Notes under the pieces: model-generated
Database searches by the model: none
What the model was told of the DNA's origin: nothing
Seen by the model: the letters and a program-made list of their open reading frames with translations, nothing else
Part shown: in pieces, positions 26,341-36,472 of the stretch
Position numbering within the stretch: position 1 is the first letter of the stretch
How the letters are laid out: every line of letters begins with the position of its first letter
Position numbers and translations under genes: made by a program
Assembly (NCBI RefSeq): GCF_900112235.1
Contig: NZ_FOLH01000002.1
Location: 186,001-250,000, forward strand
Direction of reading: 5' to 3'
Source: Marinospirillum celere
GTDB lineage: Bacteria > Pseudomonadota > Gammaproteobacteria > Pseudomonadales > Halomonadaceae
DNA length: 64,000 nucleotides

Positions 26341-27943
26341 TGTTGACTAGTTCATCAAGGTCACGAGAGATTTGCCTCAGCTGATCTGCAACCGCAACGG
26401 AGCCCTGAGCTTGATTAGCGGTATCCTCAGCCATCCGGCTAATTTCAATAATACTGCGATCAATTTCACTGGCGACCGCACTTTGCTGTTCTGCAGCGCT
26501 GGCAATCTGGGTGGTCATATCACTGATGGATTCCACGCCCTGAGTAATACTATCCAGGGCTTGGTCACCTTCAGCCGCCTGAGTAATGCCTTCTTCGGCT
26601 TGCTTGCGGCTGTTTTGCATGACTTGAACAGCATGACGGGCCTTCTCTTGTAACTCATGCACCTGCACTTCTATATCTCGGGTTGAGTGCTCGGTACGTT
26701 GGGCCAGGTTGCGCACTTCATCGGCAACCACGGCAAATCCTCGTCCTGCTTCACCGGCTCTGGCTGCCTCTATAGCCGCATTTAAGGCGAGAAGGTTGGT
26801 TTGTTCAGCAACATCTCTGATCACTTGGAGGATAATACCGATATTTTCGGTGCTGCCTTCAACTTCCTGAATCACTTGGTCAGCCTGCTGAATATCCTGA
26901 GCCAGGGTGTTAATCATATGAATAGTGCGGCTAACCACTTCTTTACCTCGGGCGGCTCTCTCTCGGGCATCCTGCGCTGAATCAGCGGCATGGCCAGCAC
27001 TTTGGGAAACTTCCTGAACCGTAGCCGTCATTTCATTCATGGCAGTAGCCACTTGATCGGTTTGTCCTTGTTGATTGGAAGCCGCCTGAGAAGTCTTGTC
27101 CGCCACCTGAGCGAGTTGGTTAACCGAGTCTTGCATGCTTGCCACTGAGCCTCGAATGGCAGTGACCAGGTCGCTAAAACGCTGCACGACCTGATTGAAT
27201 GCCGAAGAGGCTTGACCGACTTCATCTGTACCTTTTACTTCCAGCTTGAGGTTGTCGTCACCTCCTGCTGCAACAGCCTGCATACCTCGGGTCATCTGCT
27301 CTAAAGGCCGGGTAATAAAGGTACGGATAAACAGGTAAACGAATGCCAGCAGAACCAGGCTAATACCGACAGCAATGCTAAAAAGATTGATCGCAAAAGC
27401 CTTGGCATCACGGTTAACTTCTTCAAGTGAAATATTCATGGTGACCGCACCCAGCACGGCATCTTGAGGAGCAACGGCGTGGCACTGCGTACAGTTTTTG
27501 CCAAGGTAATCGGTGCGGTTAAAAATAGGTAATACGGCTCTTAAGGCTTGGGTGTCCCTATCGACTGCCATATAGGCTTCACCAGTATCAAGAACCTGGC
27601 GCTCAAGATCGCTTCTTGCCCCTTCGCTTCTGGAGCCTGGACCAAACTGCTCATCAATCCATTTGCCTCTAAGAACACGTAGGTCGGACACATTTTGCAG
27701 TTCGGTGATTTGATCAAGAAATTCGTGGCGTTGATCCATGGTGCCGGTAATCATCATGGTCGTAAGACCAGCCATGGTGCTTTCAAATAATGATTGAGCG
27801 AAGACTTCGGATTGCGCATAGGCTGTATTGCGTTGCTCCCAAGCGGCCCAGGCAATCATGCTGGTCCAGGTGATCACTAATAATGCCCAAAGTACTACAA
27901 CAAGGCGTATCCATAATTTGAAATTGTAGAGTTTTTGCAGCAT
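26321..27943 (-). CDS. Methyl-accepting chemotaxis protein with a periplasmic c-type heme motif
   Basis: A 540-residue chemoreceptor. TM1 is at about residues 12-35, a periplasmic domain runs to about 180, TM2 is near 185-208, HAMP follows, and the signalling domain contains the conserved hairpin tip [20 protein letters not shown] (read as family motif around residue 385-405). The periplasmic domain carries CTQCH (Cys151, Cys154, His155), a covalent heme-binding motif, just before TM2. This suggests sensing of redox state or a gas. No NWETF-type CheR/CheB tether is present at the C-terminus. Confidence 0.9.
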   Translation of the reverse strand: MLQKLYNFKLWIRLVVVLWALLVITWTSMIAWAAWEQRNTAYAQSEVFAQSLFESTMAGLTTMMITGTMDQRHEFLDQITELQNVSDLRVLRGKWIDEQFGPGSRSEGARSDLERQVLDTGEAYMAVDRDTQALRAVLPIFNRTDYLGKNCTQCHAVAPQDAVLGAVTMNISLEEVNRDAKAFAINLFSIAVGISLVLLAFVYLFIRTFITRPLEQMTRGMQAVAAGGDDNLKLEVKGTDEVGQASSAFNQVVQRFSDLVTAIRGSVASMQDSVNQLAQVADKTSQAASNQQGQTDQVATAMNEMTATVQEVSQSAGHAADSAQDARERAARGKEVVSRTIHMINTLAQDIQQADQVIQEVEGSTENIGIILQVIRDVAEQTNLLALNAAIEAARAGEAGRGFAVVADEVRNLAQRTEHSTRDIEVQVHELQEKARHAVQVMQNSRKQAEEGITQAAEGDQALDSITQGVESISDMTTQIASAAEQQSAVASEIDRSIIEISRMAEDTANQAQGSVAVADQLRQISRDLDELVNTKKSAT

Positions 27944-27996
27944 CAGTTATGATCTCCTGAAATTCCAGCTGATGTTCTAAGCTTAAAAGATCTCAT

Positions 27997-28851
27997 CTAT
28001 AAGTCCGCAAGTCTAGTGAGGATACTCTCTGCAGGCTGGTTGACTTTCAGATCCAAGAGTTCATCAGCACGGGTTTTCCCTCGATTGATGGCAATAATAG
28101 GTTTGTTAGTCTGTTTGGCAAGGCGGCAGAAGCGATATCCGGAATAAACCATTAAAGAAGAGCCAACAACCAGAAGTCCATCTGCAGCTTGCATTGCTTG
28201 TTCAGCTGCATGACGCGTTGCTGGGGGAATTAAATCACCAAAGAACACCACGTCAGGCTTGATGATGCCAGAGCAGCGCGGACAGTCGAGCAGTTGAAAG
28301 TCACTGAAATTCTGTTGTTCCAAATCGGCATCACCATCAGGAGCTAAGCTGGCGTGCTTTTTATCATACTGGGGGTTAAGCTCAATAAGGTGCTGATGGT
28401 AGGCATAGCGCATAGTGCGGAAGCCACAGCTTTGGCAACTGACGGTATCACCGCGACCATGCAGGTCAATCACTTTTTTTGAACCCGCTTTTTGATGGAG
28501 GCGATCAACGTTTTGGGTAATGACCTGCTGAATGCGTCCTTGTTTTTCGAGTGCTGCCAGTGCCAGGTGACCAGCCCCTGGGCGCGCCGAACGAAAGGCT
28601 TCAAAGCCGGCGAGGGCTCTAGCCCAATAGCGTTGCCGGACTTGAGGTGAGGTCATAAATTCTTGATGCTGAACAGGTTGGCGCCTTTTCCACTGACCTT
28701 CATCATCACGATAATCAGGTATACCTGACCCTGTGCTGATACCTGCACCGGTCAGAACCAGCCATTTGTGGTGTTCGTTAAAAAAGTGAAACAATTGATT
28801 GCTGGTTGTTTCAACTGAAAAGCTGGCAGGATAGGCTTTGGCAAGCTGCAT
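27997..28851 (-). CDS. Sir2 family NAD-dependent protein deacylase
   Basis: A 284-residue sirtuin. NAD-binding GAGISTGSGIPDYR (residues 35-48), TQNVDRLH (112-119), catalytic His131 (DLHGR) and four zinc Cys in CQSC (139-142) and a later CPRC are all present. The length and arrangement match class II bacterial sirtuins (SIRT4-like) rather than short CobB. It removes acyl groups from lysines in cytosolic proteins using NAD+. It is divergent from the diguanylate cyclase gene. Confidence 0.92.
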   Translation of the reverse strand: MQLAKAYPASFSVETTSNQLFHFFNEHHKWLVLTGAGISTGSGIPDYRDDEGQWKRRQPVQHQEFMTSPQVRQRYWARALAGFEAFRSARPGAGHLALAALEKQGRIQQVITQNVDRLHQKAGSKKVIDLHGRGDTVSCQSCGFRTMRYAYHQHLIELNPQYDKKHASLAPDGDADLEQQNFSDFQLLDCPRCSGIIKPDVVFFGDLIPPATRHAAEQAMQAADGLLVVGSSLMVYSGYRFCRLAKQTNKPIIAINRGKTRADELLDLKVNQPAESILTRLADL

Positions 28852-28918
28852 TGGTCAACCTGTAAGCTGAGACTGAATGAAAACTCTAACATAGTAAGCT
28901 GAATTTTAGGGAAGGATA

Positions 28919-30880
28919 ATGATGAAGCGGTGGATGTCATCACTCCATGCACGTCTGATGCTGAGCCTGGGATTAGGCTGGGTACTGCTAGTCAGTGTCC
29001 TTTTGGGCACCTCCTGGTACTTAGGCCGGGATATCACCCGTGAAACTCTACTCGTTCAGTTGGAGTACCAAGCAGAGTTGCTGGCTAGAACGGTTGAGCA
29101 GGATGTTTTAACCCGTAAGGCTTCGATAGCAAAATTGGCAGCTGAAGTTCAGCCAGTCGTCCAGCAAACAGGAGCAGTACAACAGGTGCTGGAGAAAAAC
29201 TCGGCGTTATTGACCTATTTTGATGCGCTGGTTTTTGCTGGCCCTGAAGGTTTTGTGGAAGCCGATTGGCCACAAGCGCCGGGAAGACAAAGTCTGGATG
29301 TTAATCAGCGTGAGTTTTTTCAACGTGCTCAGGGGATGCGTCGGGGTTTTATCAGTGAGCCTTTTGTTGGTGCAGTAACAACTGAGCCCCTGGTCATGGT
29401 GGGCTACCCCCTAAGAGATGAGCAAGGTGAGTTTCAGGGCATGGTTGGTGGGGTGTTAACCATTCTGGGCGATAATTTTTTGGGTTTTTTACAGCGCCAC
29501 AGGTTAGGTACAACGGGTTTTGCTGCCATTGGCAGTGCCTCAGGGAGAGTGTTGGTGCATGCTGACCGCAGCCTAATTATGGAACCAGTGCCTGATGAGT
29601 ATAATGCGTTTATCAGGCAGGCTTTGCTGGGTTGGGAGGGTTCAGGTGAAAGCCGACTTCTAGCTGGGGTTCAGGCGTTGCAAGCCTATAAGCAGATCTG
29701 GGCTGCCGATTGGATCGTGGGTGTTTATTTGCCCAATGATGAAGCCTATGCTGCTTTTGACCGCCTCTGGTGGGTTCTCTGGACTTTGGGTACCCTGGTT
29801 ATTCTGGGTAGTCTGCCTTTTCTTTGGTGGTTGCTACGTTTACTGCTTTTACCGGTGCAGCGCTTTGCCACGCAAATTGACTCAATTAACAGGGGGGAGC
29901 AGGAATGGCTCGAAGCACGAACCTCTTTAACGGAATTACGTTCGGTCGCCAAGCGTTTTAATGCTCTTCTTTATTCCCAGTCCAGAACTCAACAAGACCT
30001 GCAGCGGCGCCAGGCTTATTTGAATGCTGTATTGGACTCTTCACCGTCAGGAGTCTTTTTGACCAATTTGGAAGGCAAGTCCATCTACGTGAACTCAGCC
30101 TACATCCGGATTACTGGTTTAGAGGCGAGCGAGCTACTGGGTTGGACCTGGTTGGACTATGTGTATCCTGAAGATCGTCCCAAGCTTTTGCAGTATTGGC
30201 AGGGTGCTGTTGCTGCAGATGATAGTTATGAAATCCAATACCGTTATTCAACCCCCGAGGTTGGTGAAATCTGGCTGGAAGCGCATGCATCGCCGATTAC
30301 TGATGATCAAGGGGTGACTCAAGGCTATATAGGTACTGTGAGGGATATTACTGAGCGCAAACAAAAAGAAGAAGCTCATCGTTGGGCGGCGCTGCATGAT
30401 GGTTTAACCCATTTGCTCAATCGGCGCGGGTTTGATGAGATGATGTTCAAAGCCTTTGATGCCTGGCAAAAAACCGGCCAGCCTGCGGCTCTTTTATTGA
30501 TCGATTTGGATCACTTTAAGCCGGTTAACGATACTCTGGGGCATGATGTAGGTGATATTTGGTTAATAAAAATAGCCGATATTTTGCGTGAGCGGGCAAG
30601 CGCCCAAGGAGCTGCTGCCCGCCAGGGTGGTGATGAATTTGCATTGCTTTTGCCCGGCTTTTCAGTGAATGAGGCCAAGAAAGAAGCTGAAATAGTGCGC
30701 CATCAGGTGATGGCAATTGAAATTCCTGAATCCGAAGGTTTTTCGGTGACTACCAGTATAGGAATTGCGCTTCTGCAAGAAGGTGATGACAGTGTTTCTA
30801 CCTGGGTTAAAAGAGCGGATGAAGCCTGTTATCTAGCCAAAAATGCGGGTCGCAACCGGGTTGAAGTCAAATCAGCTTGA
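28919..30880 (+). CDS. Membrane diguanylate cyclase with Cache, HAMP, PAS and GGDEF domains
   Basis: A 653-residue c-di-GMP synthase. TM1 is near residues 15-37, followed by a Cache-type periplasmic sensor to about 275, TM2 (about 285-307), HAMP, and PAS at about 365-485 with the closing GYIGTVRDITERK. GGDEF is at 570-574 and intact. The RxxD inhibitory I-site five residues before GGDEF is absent, so product inhibition may be weak. There is no EAL domain. The ligand of the sensor domain is unknown. AAGGA precedes the ATG-ATG start. Confidence 0.93.
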   Translation: MMKRWMSSLHARLMLSLGLGWVLLVSVLLGTSWYLGRDITRETLLVQLEYQAELLARTVEQDVLTRKASIAKLAAEVQPVVQQTGAVQQVLEKNSALLTYFDALVFAGPEGFVEADWPQAPGRQSLDVNQREFFQRAQGMRRGFISEPFVGAVTTEPLVMVGYPLRDEQGEFQGMVGGVLTILGDNFLGFLQRHRLGTTGFAAIGSASGRVLVHADRSLIMEPVPDEYNAFIRQALLGWEGSGESRLLAGVQALQAYKQIWAADWIVGVYLPNDEAYAAFDRLWWVLWTLGTLVILGSLPFLWWLLRLLLLPVQRFATQIDSINRGEQEWLEARTSLTELRSVAKRFNALLYSQSRTQQDLQRRQAYLNAVLDSSPSGVFLTNLEGKSIYVNSAYIRITGLEASELLGWTWLDYVYPEDRPKLLQYWQGAVAADDSYEIQYRYSTPEVGEIWLEAHASPITDDQGVTQGYIGTVRDITERKQKEEAHRWAALHDGLTHLLNRRGFDEMMFKAFDAWQKTGQPAALLLIDLDHFKPVNDTLGHDVGDIWLIKIADILRERASAQGAAARQGGDEFALLLPGFSVNEAKKEAEIVRHQVMAIEIPESEGFSVTTSIGIALLQEGDDSVSTWVKRADEACYLAKNAGRNRVEVKSA

Positions 30881-30943
30881 ATTAGGTGTTCTCACTTACA
30901 AACTGGGGTAAGATACCGCCGTTTTTTCTGATTGGAGCCATCA

Positions 30944-31882
30944 ATGCCAGATATTGTTGCCATGTTTTTTGTACTGGGTGTGGTTTCAGGTCTGCTGAAA
31001 TCAGACCTTAATCTACCCAAAGCTGCCTACGACACACTAAGCCTGCTGCTGATGTTAACAATTGGCTTGAAAGGTGGCATGGCACTTCATGGTAATTTTT
31101 CACCGGCATTGATGCTGGAAGTAGGCGTTGTCCTTGCTATTGGTTTTATTATTCCTCTTATTTTGATCCCACTTCTTCGCCTACTGGTTGGTTTGAATTC
31201 AGCCAATGCGATTAGCTTGGCTGCTCACTATGGTTCAGTGAGTGCAGGTACCTTTGCAGTGGCCTTGGCCTATACCATGACACATCGTCTGGAAACGGGG
31301 GGACAGGTTACTTTGTACCTAGTCCTTTTGGAACTGCCGGCCCTGTTGGTGGCTTTAAGTTTTTATCAGCTGACCCGCAATCAAAAAGCTGAATTTCAAC
31401 TCAAAGACCTGCTCCATGAAACCTTTACCAACCGCAGTGTCGTTTTGCTGGTAGGGGGGCTGATTATTGGTGCCCTTTATGGTTACGATGAAGGTGCTCA
31501 AGTTACTCAGCTTTTGATGAGTAGTTTTGCGGTGGTGCTGGCGCTCTTTCTTCTGGAAATGGGGCTGGTGGCATCAGAAACTTTACGTAAAGTACGTTGG
31601 CACTACTGGCGCGTGATTACCTTTGCAGTGGCAGCGCCTATCGCCCTGTCGTTTTTTGGTATTTTTGCTGCGGTTTTCTTGGGGCTTCCGGAGGGCTCCG
31701 CAGTCATTCTTGCAGCACTGACAGCCAGTGCCTCCTATATAGCTGCACCTGTTGCTATTCGTAATGCCATTCCAGAAGCAGATATAGGTTTAGCAATGCT
31801 TGCTTCCTTGGGTGTGACCTTTCCATTTAATGTTTTAGTGGGTATTCCTATGTACCACCAATTCATTCTTTGGGTCGGATGA
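30944..31882 (+). CDS. SbtA-like sodium-dependent bicarbonate transporter
   Basis: A 312-residue membrane protein of the SbtA/DUF897 family with about 10 transmembrane helices. The opening LGVVSGLLKSDLNLPKA, ISLAAHYGSVSAGTFAVA and TASASYIAAPVAIRNAIPEA are the SbtA signature segments around the substrate site. In cyanobacteria this family imports HCO3- with Na+; in heterotrophs it may feed carboxylases, which is inference here. ATG 30944 has GGAG upstream; the TTG start at 30932 is rejected. Confidence 0.9.
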   Translation: MPDIVAMFFVLGVVSGLLKSDLNLPKAAYDTLSLLLMLTIGLKGGMALHGNFSPALMLEVGVVLAIGFIIPLILIPLLRLLVGLNSANAISLAAHYGSVSAGTFAVALAYTMTHRLETGGQVTLYLVLLELPALLVALSFYQLTRNQKAEFQLKDLLHETFTNRSVVLLVGGLIIGALYGYDEGAQVTQLLMSSFAVVLALFLLEMGLVASETLRKVRWHYWRVITFAVAAPIALSFFGIFAAVFLGLPEGSAVILAALTASASYIAAPVAIRNAIPEADIGLAMLASLGVTFPFNVLVGIPMYHQFILWVG

Positions 31883-31912
31883 GTTCTCGCCTGAACCTTA
31901 AACATTTGCACT

Positions 31913-32140
31913 TTGCACAGTGAGTACTTGGTAACAGAGAAGGTTGTATTTGTCTGGATCGAAGTGCCCTTAGATAGCACGCGCCCCGAACACTCAATGC
32001 ATCTTCGCGTTTTTCATACGGGTGAAGCCATTCCTGCACGCTATCAGCATTTAGCAACAGCAGTTGATGCTTTTGGGCCGGAAGCTTTCCACCTCTATGC
32101 GCTGGAAGCCGCAGAAGTCCCTTTGCAGGAAATTGCATGA
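31913..32140 (+). CDS. Small hypothetical protein downstream of the SbtA-like gene
   Basis: An open frame of 75 codons starting with TTG, with no convincing ribosome-binding site. The translation (EKVVFVWIEVPLDSTRP... TGEAIPARYQHLATAVD...) has balanced composition and looks protein-like. It ends 20 nt before an intrinsic terminator, so it is probably the last gene of the sbtA transcript. It does not resemble SbtB (PII-like) proteins as far as I can see. Confidence 0.55.
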   Translation: MHSEYLVTEKVVFVWIEVPLDSTRPEHSMHLRVFHTGEAIPARYQHLATAVDAFGPEAFHLYALEAAEVPLQEIA

Positions 32141-32160
32141 GTCGAAGTTTAACGCACTTA

Positions 32161-32184
32161 CCGGCAGCAGCGCTGCCGGTTTTA
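32161..32184 (+). terminator. Intrinsic terminator after the SbtA-like unit
   Basis: CCGGCAGC-AGC-GCTGCCGG followed by TTTTATT: an 8-bp GC-rich stem and a T-rich tail. Confidence 0.88.
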
Positions 32185-32392
32185 TTGGATCTGTGGTTTG
32201 GTTTTGCTCCATTTGCAAAGCCGGATATGCATAATATTTATTCCATAAAGAAATAAGAATAGAAGTATAAGATATCCTTATTGGCTTGACAGGGTGTGAC
32301 AAGCTGTCTGATTGCTCCACATCAATATTCTGCCATGCTGTTTCATGACATGAGCACTTGCAGTTTTTATTGATTTATTTTAGGAGCAAGCT

Positions 32393-33793
32393 ATGGAGCT
32401 AGATCCTCTTCTGCTTTCGCGAATACAATTTGCGTTTGTGGTCTCCTTCCATGCCATCTTTCCGGTGTTTACCATCGGTCTGGCATCCTTTATTGCTCTT
32501 TTGGAAGGGCTCTTTTATAAAACGCGTAACCCTTTATGGGAACGTTTGGCGAAATTCTGGACCCAGGTTTTTGCCGTTGTTTTTGGCATGGGCGTAGTTT
32601 CCGGAATAGTGATGTCCTTCCAGTTCGGAACCAACTGGAGTAATTTCTCCTACGCCACTGCCAATTTCCTTGGCCCAGTGCTGAGCTATGAGGTGGTCAC
32701 GGCCTTCTTCCTGGAAGCCGCTTTCCTGGGCGTATTGCTGTTTGGCCGCAACAAAGTTCCCAAGGGGGTGCACCTGTTTGCAGCAATTATGGTTGCGGTG
32801 GGGACCTTCATTTCCTCTTTCTGGATTCTCGCTGCGAACAGTTGGATGCAGACTCCGGCCGGTGTGGATTTGCGTGATGGCATCTTCCATGTCACCAGTT
32901 GGGGGCAGGCACTCTTCAATGCGTCCTTTATCTGGCGCTTTATACACATGGCCTTGGCTTCCTTTTTGACGGGTGGCTTTGTAGTGGCAGGGGTCAGTGC
33001 CTGGTATTTACTACGTAAACGCGAAGTGGAAGCCAACAAAAAGGCGCTTTCCATGACGTTGTGGTTGCTGTTGCTTATTGCACCTAGCCAGGCTTTGGTG
33101 GGTGACTTCCATGGCTTGAATACCCTGGAGCATCAACCCACCAAGGTGGCCGCAATGGAAGGCAACTGGGAGCGCAGTGAAGGGGTGCCCCTGCTGCTTT
33201 TTGCAATTCCTGATTCAAAAAATGAAACCAACCATTTCGAAATTGGCATTCCCAAACTGGCCAGTCTGATCCTGACCCACGAATGGGAAGGTGAAGTGCC
33301 CGGCTTGCTGGATGTACCTGCTGAAGAAAGGCCGCCTGTAGGTATTGTTTTCTGGGCCTTCCGCATCATGGTCGGTATTGGTTTCATCATGATTGGTTTT
33401 GCTCTGGCAGGCCTCTGGCTGCGCCGTGGCGGTCGCTACTGGCAGTCACCGCGCTTCTTGAAGGGTCTCACCTTGATGAGTGTCTCTCCTTTTATTGCCG
33501 TATTGGCGGGTTGGTTTGTAACTGAGGTAGGGCGCGCTCCTTGGCTGGTGTATGGCTTGATGACCCAGGCTGAAGGTCTTACCCCCTCGTTAACGGGTGG
33601 CATGGCCCTGTTCACTTTAATTGGTTATATCGCTGTTTATGCGGCTGTTTTCTCGGCGGGCATCTATTATCTGTTGCGTCTATTTCAGGCAGGCATCGAA
33701 GCTCAGGATGAAGATCATGAGTTAGATTTTGATCATGCCAAGCGCCCCATGTCGGCTGCGCATGTGTCTTTGGATAATGGAGGTAAGCTATGA
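32393..33793 (+). CDS. cioA: Cytochrome bd-type quinol oxidase subunit I (CIO type)
   Basis: Heme-bearing subunit of a non-heme-copper quinol oxidase that reduces O2 without pumping protons. The 466-residue length and short Q-loop (HGLNTLEHQPTKVAAMEGNW) mark the CIO/bd-II short-loop subgroup rather than E. coli CydA. His20 (VSFHAIFPVF) is a heme b595 ligand position, and TEVGRAPW is the variant of the GRQPW motif. About nine transmembrane helices. The 208-bp region upstream contains no operator I can name with confidence. Confidence 0.94.
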   Translation: MELDPLLLSRIQFAFVVSFHAIFPVFTIGLASFIALLEGLFYKTRNPLWERLAKFWTQVFAVVFGMGVVSGIVMSFQFGTNWSNFSYATANFLGPVLSYEVVTAFFLEAAFLGVLLFGRNKVPKGVHLFAAIMVAVGTFISSFWILAANSWMQTPAGVDLRDGIFHVTSWGQALFNASFIWRFIHMALASFLTGGFVVAGVSAWYLLRKREVEANKKALSMTLWLLLLIAPSQALVGDFHGLNTLEHQPTKVAAMEGNWERSEGVPLLLFAIPDSKNETNHFEIGIPKLASLILTHEWEGEVPGLLDVPAEERPPVGIVFWAFRIMVGIGFIMIGFALAGLWLRRGGRYWQSPRFLKGLTLMSVSPFIAVLAGWFVTEVGRAPWLVYGLMTQAEGLTPSLTGGMALFTLIGYIAVYAAVFSAGIYYLLRLFQAGIEAQDEDHELDFDHAKRPMSAAHVSLDNGGKL

Positions 33794-34794
33794 CTCCGGT
33801 ATTTGATCTGACATTGATCTGGGTAGGGATCATAGGTTTCGGTGTCATCATGTATGTCTTGATGGATGGCTTTGACCTGGGGCAGGGGATCCTTTTCCCC
33901 TTCGCCCCGGACGAAGATGCCCGCGATGTGATGATGAACTCCGTTGCCCCTGTGTGGGATGGTAATGAAACCTGGCTGGTGCTGGGTGGTGCGGGGCTTT
34001 TGGCAGCCTTCCCGCTGGTCTATTCGGTGTTTTTGCCGGCACTCTATATCGGGGTTTTCCTGATGCTGGCCGGGTTGATCTTCCGTGGCGTAGCCTTTGA
34101 GTTTCGCTTCAAGGCCAATACGTCCCGTTATCTGTGGAACTGGGCTTTTTCCGGTGGTTCGATAGTGGCTGCTTTTGCGCAGGGTGCCGTGGTGGGTACC
34201 TATATTCAGGGCTTTGAAACCGAAAATATGCGCTATGTTGGCGGCGCCCTGGACTGGCTGACGCCCTTTACCGTCCTGACGGGTGTTGGCCTGCTGCTGG
34301 GCTATGCCCTGCTGGGTAGTACCTGGTTAATAATGAAGTCTGAAGGCTATATCCAGGACTGGGCCTATAAGATTACGCCATGTCTTTTGTTTGGTGTATT
34401 GATCATCTTTGGTTTGATTGGTATCTGGTCACCCTTTATTGACGATATGATTCGTGAGCGCTGGTTCACCAGTATTAGTCTGCTCTGGTTGATTCCTTTA
34501 GTGACCTTGGGTTTTGCGGCCTGGACTCTTAGAGCTGTAGCCAAGCGTCAGGAGGGCTTCCCCTTTGTTGCCACAGTAGGCCTTTTTGTTTCCACTTTTG
34601 TGTCCCTACTGGTCAGCAAGTGGCCCTATGTAGTGCCGCCCAACTACACCTTTTGGGATGCGTCTTCTGCTCATGAGTCGCAACTCTTTCTGTTGCTGGG
34701 CCTGTTGTTTGTGGTGCCCTTTGTGCTGATGTACACCGCCTGGACCTACTGGGTGTTCCGCGGCAAGGTGAAAGCAGGTGAAGGCTATCACTGA
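33790..34794 (+). CDS. cioB: Cytochrome bd-type quinol oxidase subunit II (CIO type)
   Basis: A 334-residue integral membrane partner of CioA with eight or nine helices. YVLMDGFDLGQGILFPF near the N-terminus and MMNSVAPVWDGNETWLVLGG are the CydB/CioB signatures. It overlaps cioA by 4 nt. Confidence 0.95.
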   Translation: MTPVFDLTLIWVGIIGFGVIMYVLMDGFDLGQGILFPFAPDEDARDVMMNSVAPVWDGNETWLVLGGAGLLAAFPLVYSVFLPALYIGVFLMLAGLIFRGVAFEFRFKANTSRYLWNWAFSGGSIVAAFAQGAVVGTYIQGFETENMRYVGGALDWLTPFTVLTGVGLLLGYALLGSTWLIMKSEGYIQDWAYKITPCLLFGVLIIFGLIGIWSPFIDDMIRERWFTSISLLWLIPLVTLGFAAWTLRAVAKRQEGFPFVATVGLFVSTFVSLLVSKWPYVVPPNYTFWDASSAHESQLFLLLGLLFVVPFVLMYTAWTYWVFRGKVKAGEGYH

Positions 34795-36472
34795 GTTGGA
34801 TCGCAAAAAGCGCAACCGTAACTGGTTGCGTCAGTTGGCTGCTCAGGAAAAAAGCGGGCTATTGATGGCCCGCTTGCTTGGGTTGTTGCTGACGCTGGTG
34901 ATTTTGTTGCAGCTGGGCCTGATGGCCTGGCTGATTAGTCAACTCCTGGTGGAAAAGCAGCCTTTGGAATCTCTGCTGGGTTACTGGTTGCTGTTGATTG
35001 CGCTGATAGTGATTCGCAGTCTTTTGCAAAGCTTACAGGAAGGCGTGGGTCAGGCTGTAGGCAACCGTCTGCGCCTGCGTGTACGTGAGCAACTGCTGAG
35101 TCATCTGGCCAGACTGGGACCAATAGGCCTGAGTGGTGACTCGCCTGCCTCACTAAGTAGTCAATGGCTAGAGCAGGTCGATGCCCTGCAGATTTACTTT
35201 GCTCGCTTTGTGCCTCAGATGACGCTGGCCTGGGCTTCACCCTTGATTTTTCTTGGGGCTGTTTTCTATCTGGATTGGGTCGCTGGCCTCTTCCTGCTGG
35301 TGTCTGCGCCCTTGATTCCTCTGTTTATGGCGTTGGTGGGTTGGGGTGCTGAGCGGCTTAATCAACAGCATTTTGTGTTGTTGAAACGCCTGTCGGGTCA
35401 CTTCCTGGATCGTATTCGCGGTCTGACTTCACTCAAGCTGTTTGGGCAGACCCAGGCGGCCTGTGATCAAGTGGTCGCCGCGACTGAAGACTATCGGCGC
35501 TTAAATATGCGCACGCTCAAGGTGGCTTTTCTATCTTCTGCCGTGTTGGAGTTTTTTGCTTCCGTAGCCATTGCAGCCGTCGCCATCTATATCGGCTTTG
35601 GCCTGCTGGGTTATATCGCCTGGGGGCCAGCACCTTCCTTGACTCTCTTCAGTGGACTGTTGATCTTGTTGCTTGCCCCTGAGTTCTTTCAGCCTTTGCG
35701 CACCCTGGCCCAGCAATACCATGATCGTGCAGCCGCCCTGGGTGCTGCCGACAGCCTGGTCGATCTCCTGGAGAGGCCGGTGAGTGAAAGCCCTAGCGCT
35801 AACAAAACTTCGGAGGCCAGGCTGTCACCCTGGATGCTGGATCTTGATCACGTCTGTATCAGCTTTGCCGAGCGCGGCCAGGTTCTGGGCCCCATCAGCC
35901 TCCAGCTTGGTCGGGGCAGCTGTTTGCTGATCAGTGGTCGTACGGGCAGTGGCAAGTCTTCTCTACTGCATTTGCTGGCGGGTTTTATTCAGCCTACTTC
36001 GGGCAGTCTTCACGTCGAGGGTTTACCCGCAGGAGAGCGTCCTCTGGTCTGGATGCAGCAGCAGGCCTTTATCTTTCAGGGGACCTGGGCTGAAAACCTG
36101 CGTTTGGCGGCCCCGCAAGCCAATTCCGCGCAAATGCTGGATGCCTTGCAGCAAGTTGGACTGCTGGAATTGCTGGGTGAACAAGCGGAAGGTCTGGATA
36201 CGCCCCTACTGGAAGGAGGAAGAAGTCTTTCTGGTGGCCAGGCGCAACGCCTGGTGCTGGCGCGTGCGCTACTGACGCCTTCTCGCCTGTTACTACTCGA
36301 TGAGCCTTCCGCCAGTCTGGATGATCAAGCCGCTGATGAGCTGTTGAACTTGTTGTTTGGTTTGAAGATGCAGGGTTGCACCCTGGTGATTGCCAGTCAC
36401 GATGACCGGTTTCTTAAATTGGCCGATCACCACCTGGAATTAACCTCGGGAGGTCAGGATGCATCCACTTAA
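34778..36472 (+). CDS. cydD: CydD-type ABC transporter subunit
   Basis: A 564-residue exporter half with six transmembrane helices (about residues 25-330) and a C-terminal ATPase. Walker A is ISGRTGSGKSSLL, the signature is LSGGQAQRLVLARAL and Walker B is LLLLDEPSASLD. CydDC exports thiols and heme-related species to the periplasm and is needed to assemble bd oxidases. The start is GTG at 34778, 17 nt inside cioB. The order cioA-cioB-cydD-cydC is a single operon. Confidence 0.92.
   Translation: MKAITELDRKKRNRNWLRQLAAQEKSGLLMARLLGLLLTLVILLQLGLMAWLISQLLVEKQPLESLLGYWLLLIALIVIRSLLQSLQEGVGQAVGNRLRLRVREQLLSHLARLGPIGLSGDSPASLSSQWLEQVDALQIYFARFVPQMTLAWASPLIFLGAVFYLDWVAGLFLLVSAPLIPLFMALVGWGAERLNQQHFVLLKRLSGHFLDRIRGLTSLKLFGQTQAACDQVVAATEDYRRLNMRTLKVAFLSSAVLEFFASVAIAAVAIYIGFGLLGYIAWGPAPSLTLFSGLLILLLAPEFFQPLRTLAQQYHDRAAALGAADSLVDLLERPVSESPSANKTSEARLSPWMLDLDHVCISFAERGQVLGPISLQLGRGSCLLISGRTGSGKSSLLHLLAGFIQPTSGSLHVEGLPAGERPLVWMQQQAFIFQGTWAENLRLAAPQANSAQMLDALQQVGLLELLGEQAEGLDTPLLEGGRSLSGGQAQRLVLARALLTPSRLLLLDEPSASLDDQAADELLNLLFGLKMQGCTLVIASHDDRFLKLADHHLELTSGGQDAST

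Noticed and set aside
32185-32392. FNR/ANR site before cioAB (TTGAC...GTGACAA near 32284)
   Set aside because: The half-sites and spacing do not match TTGAT-N4-ATCAA; no other operator is convincing.
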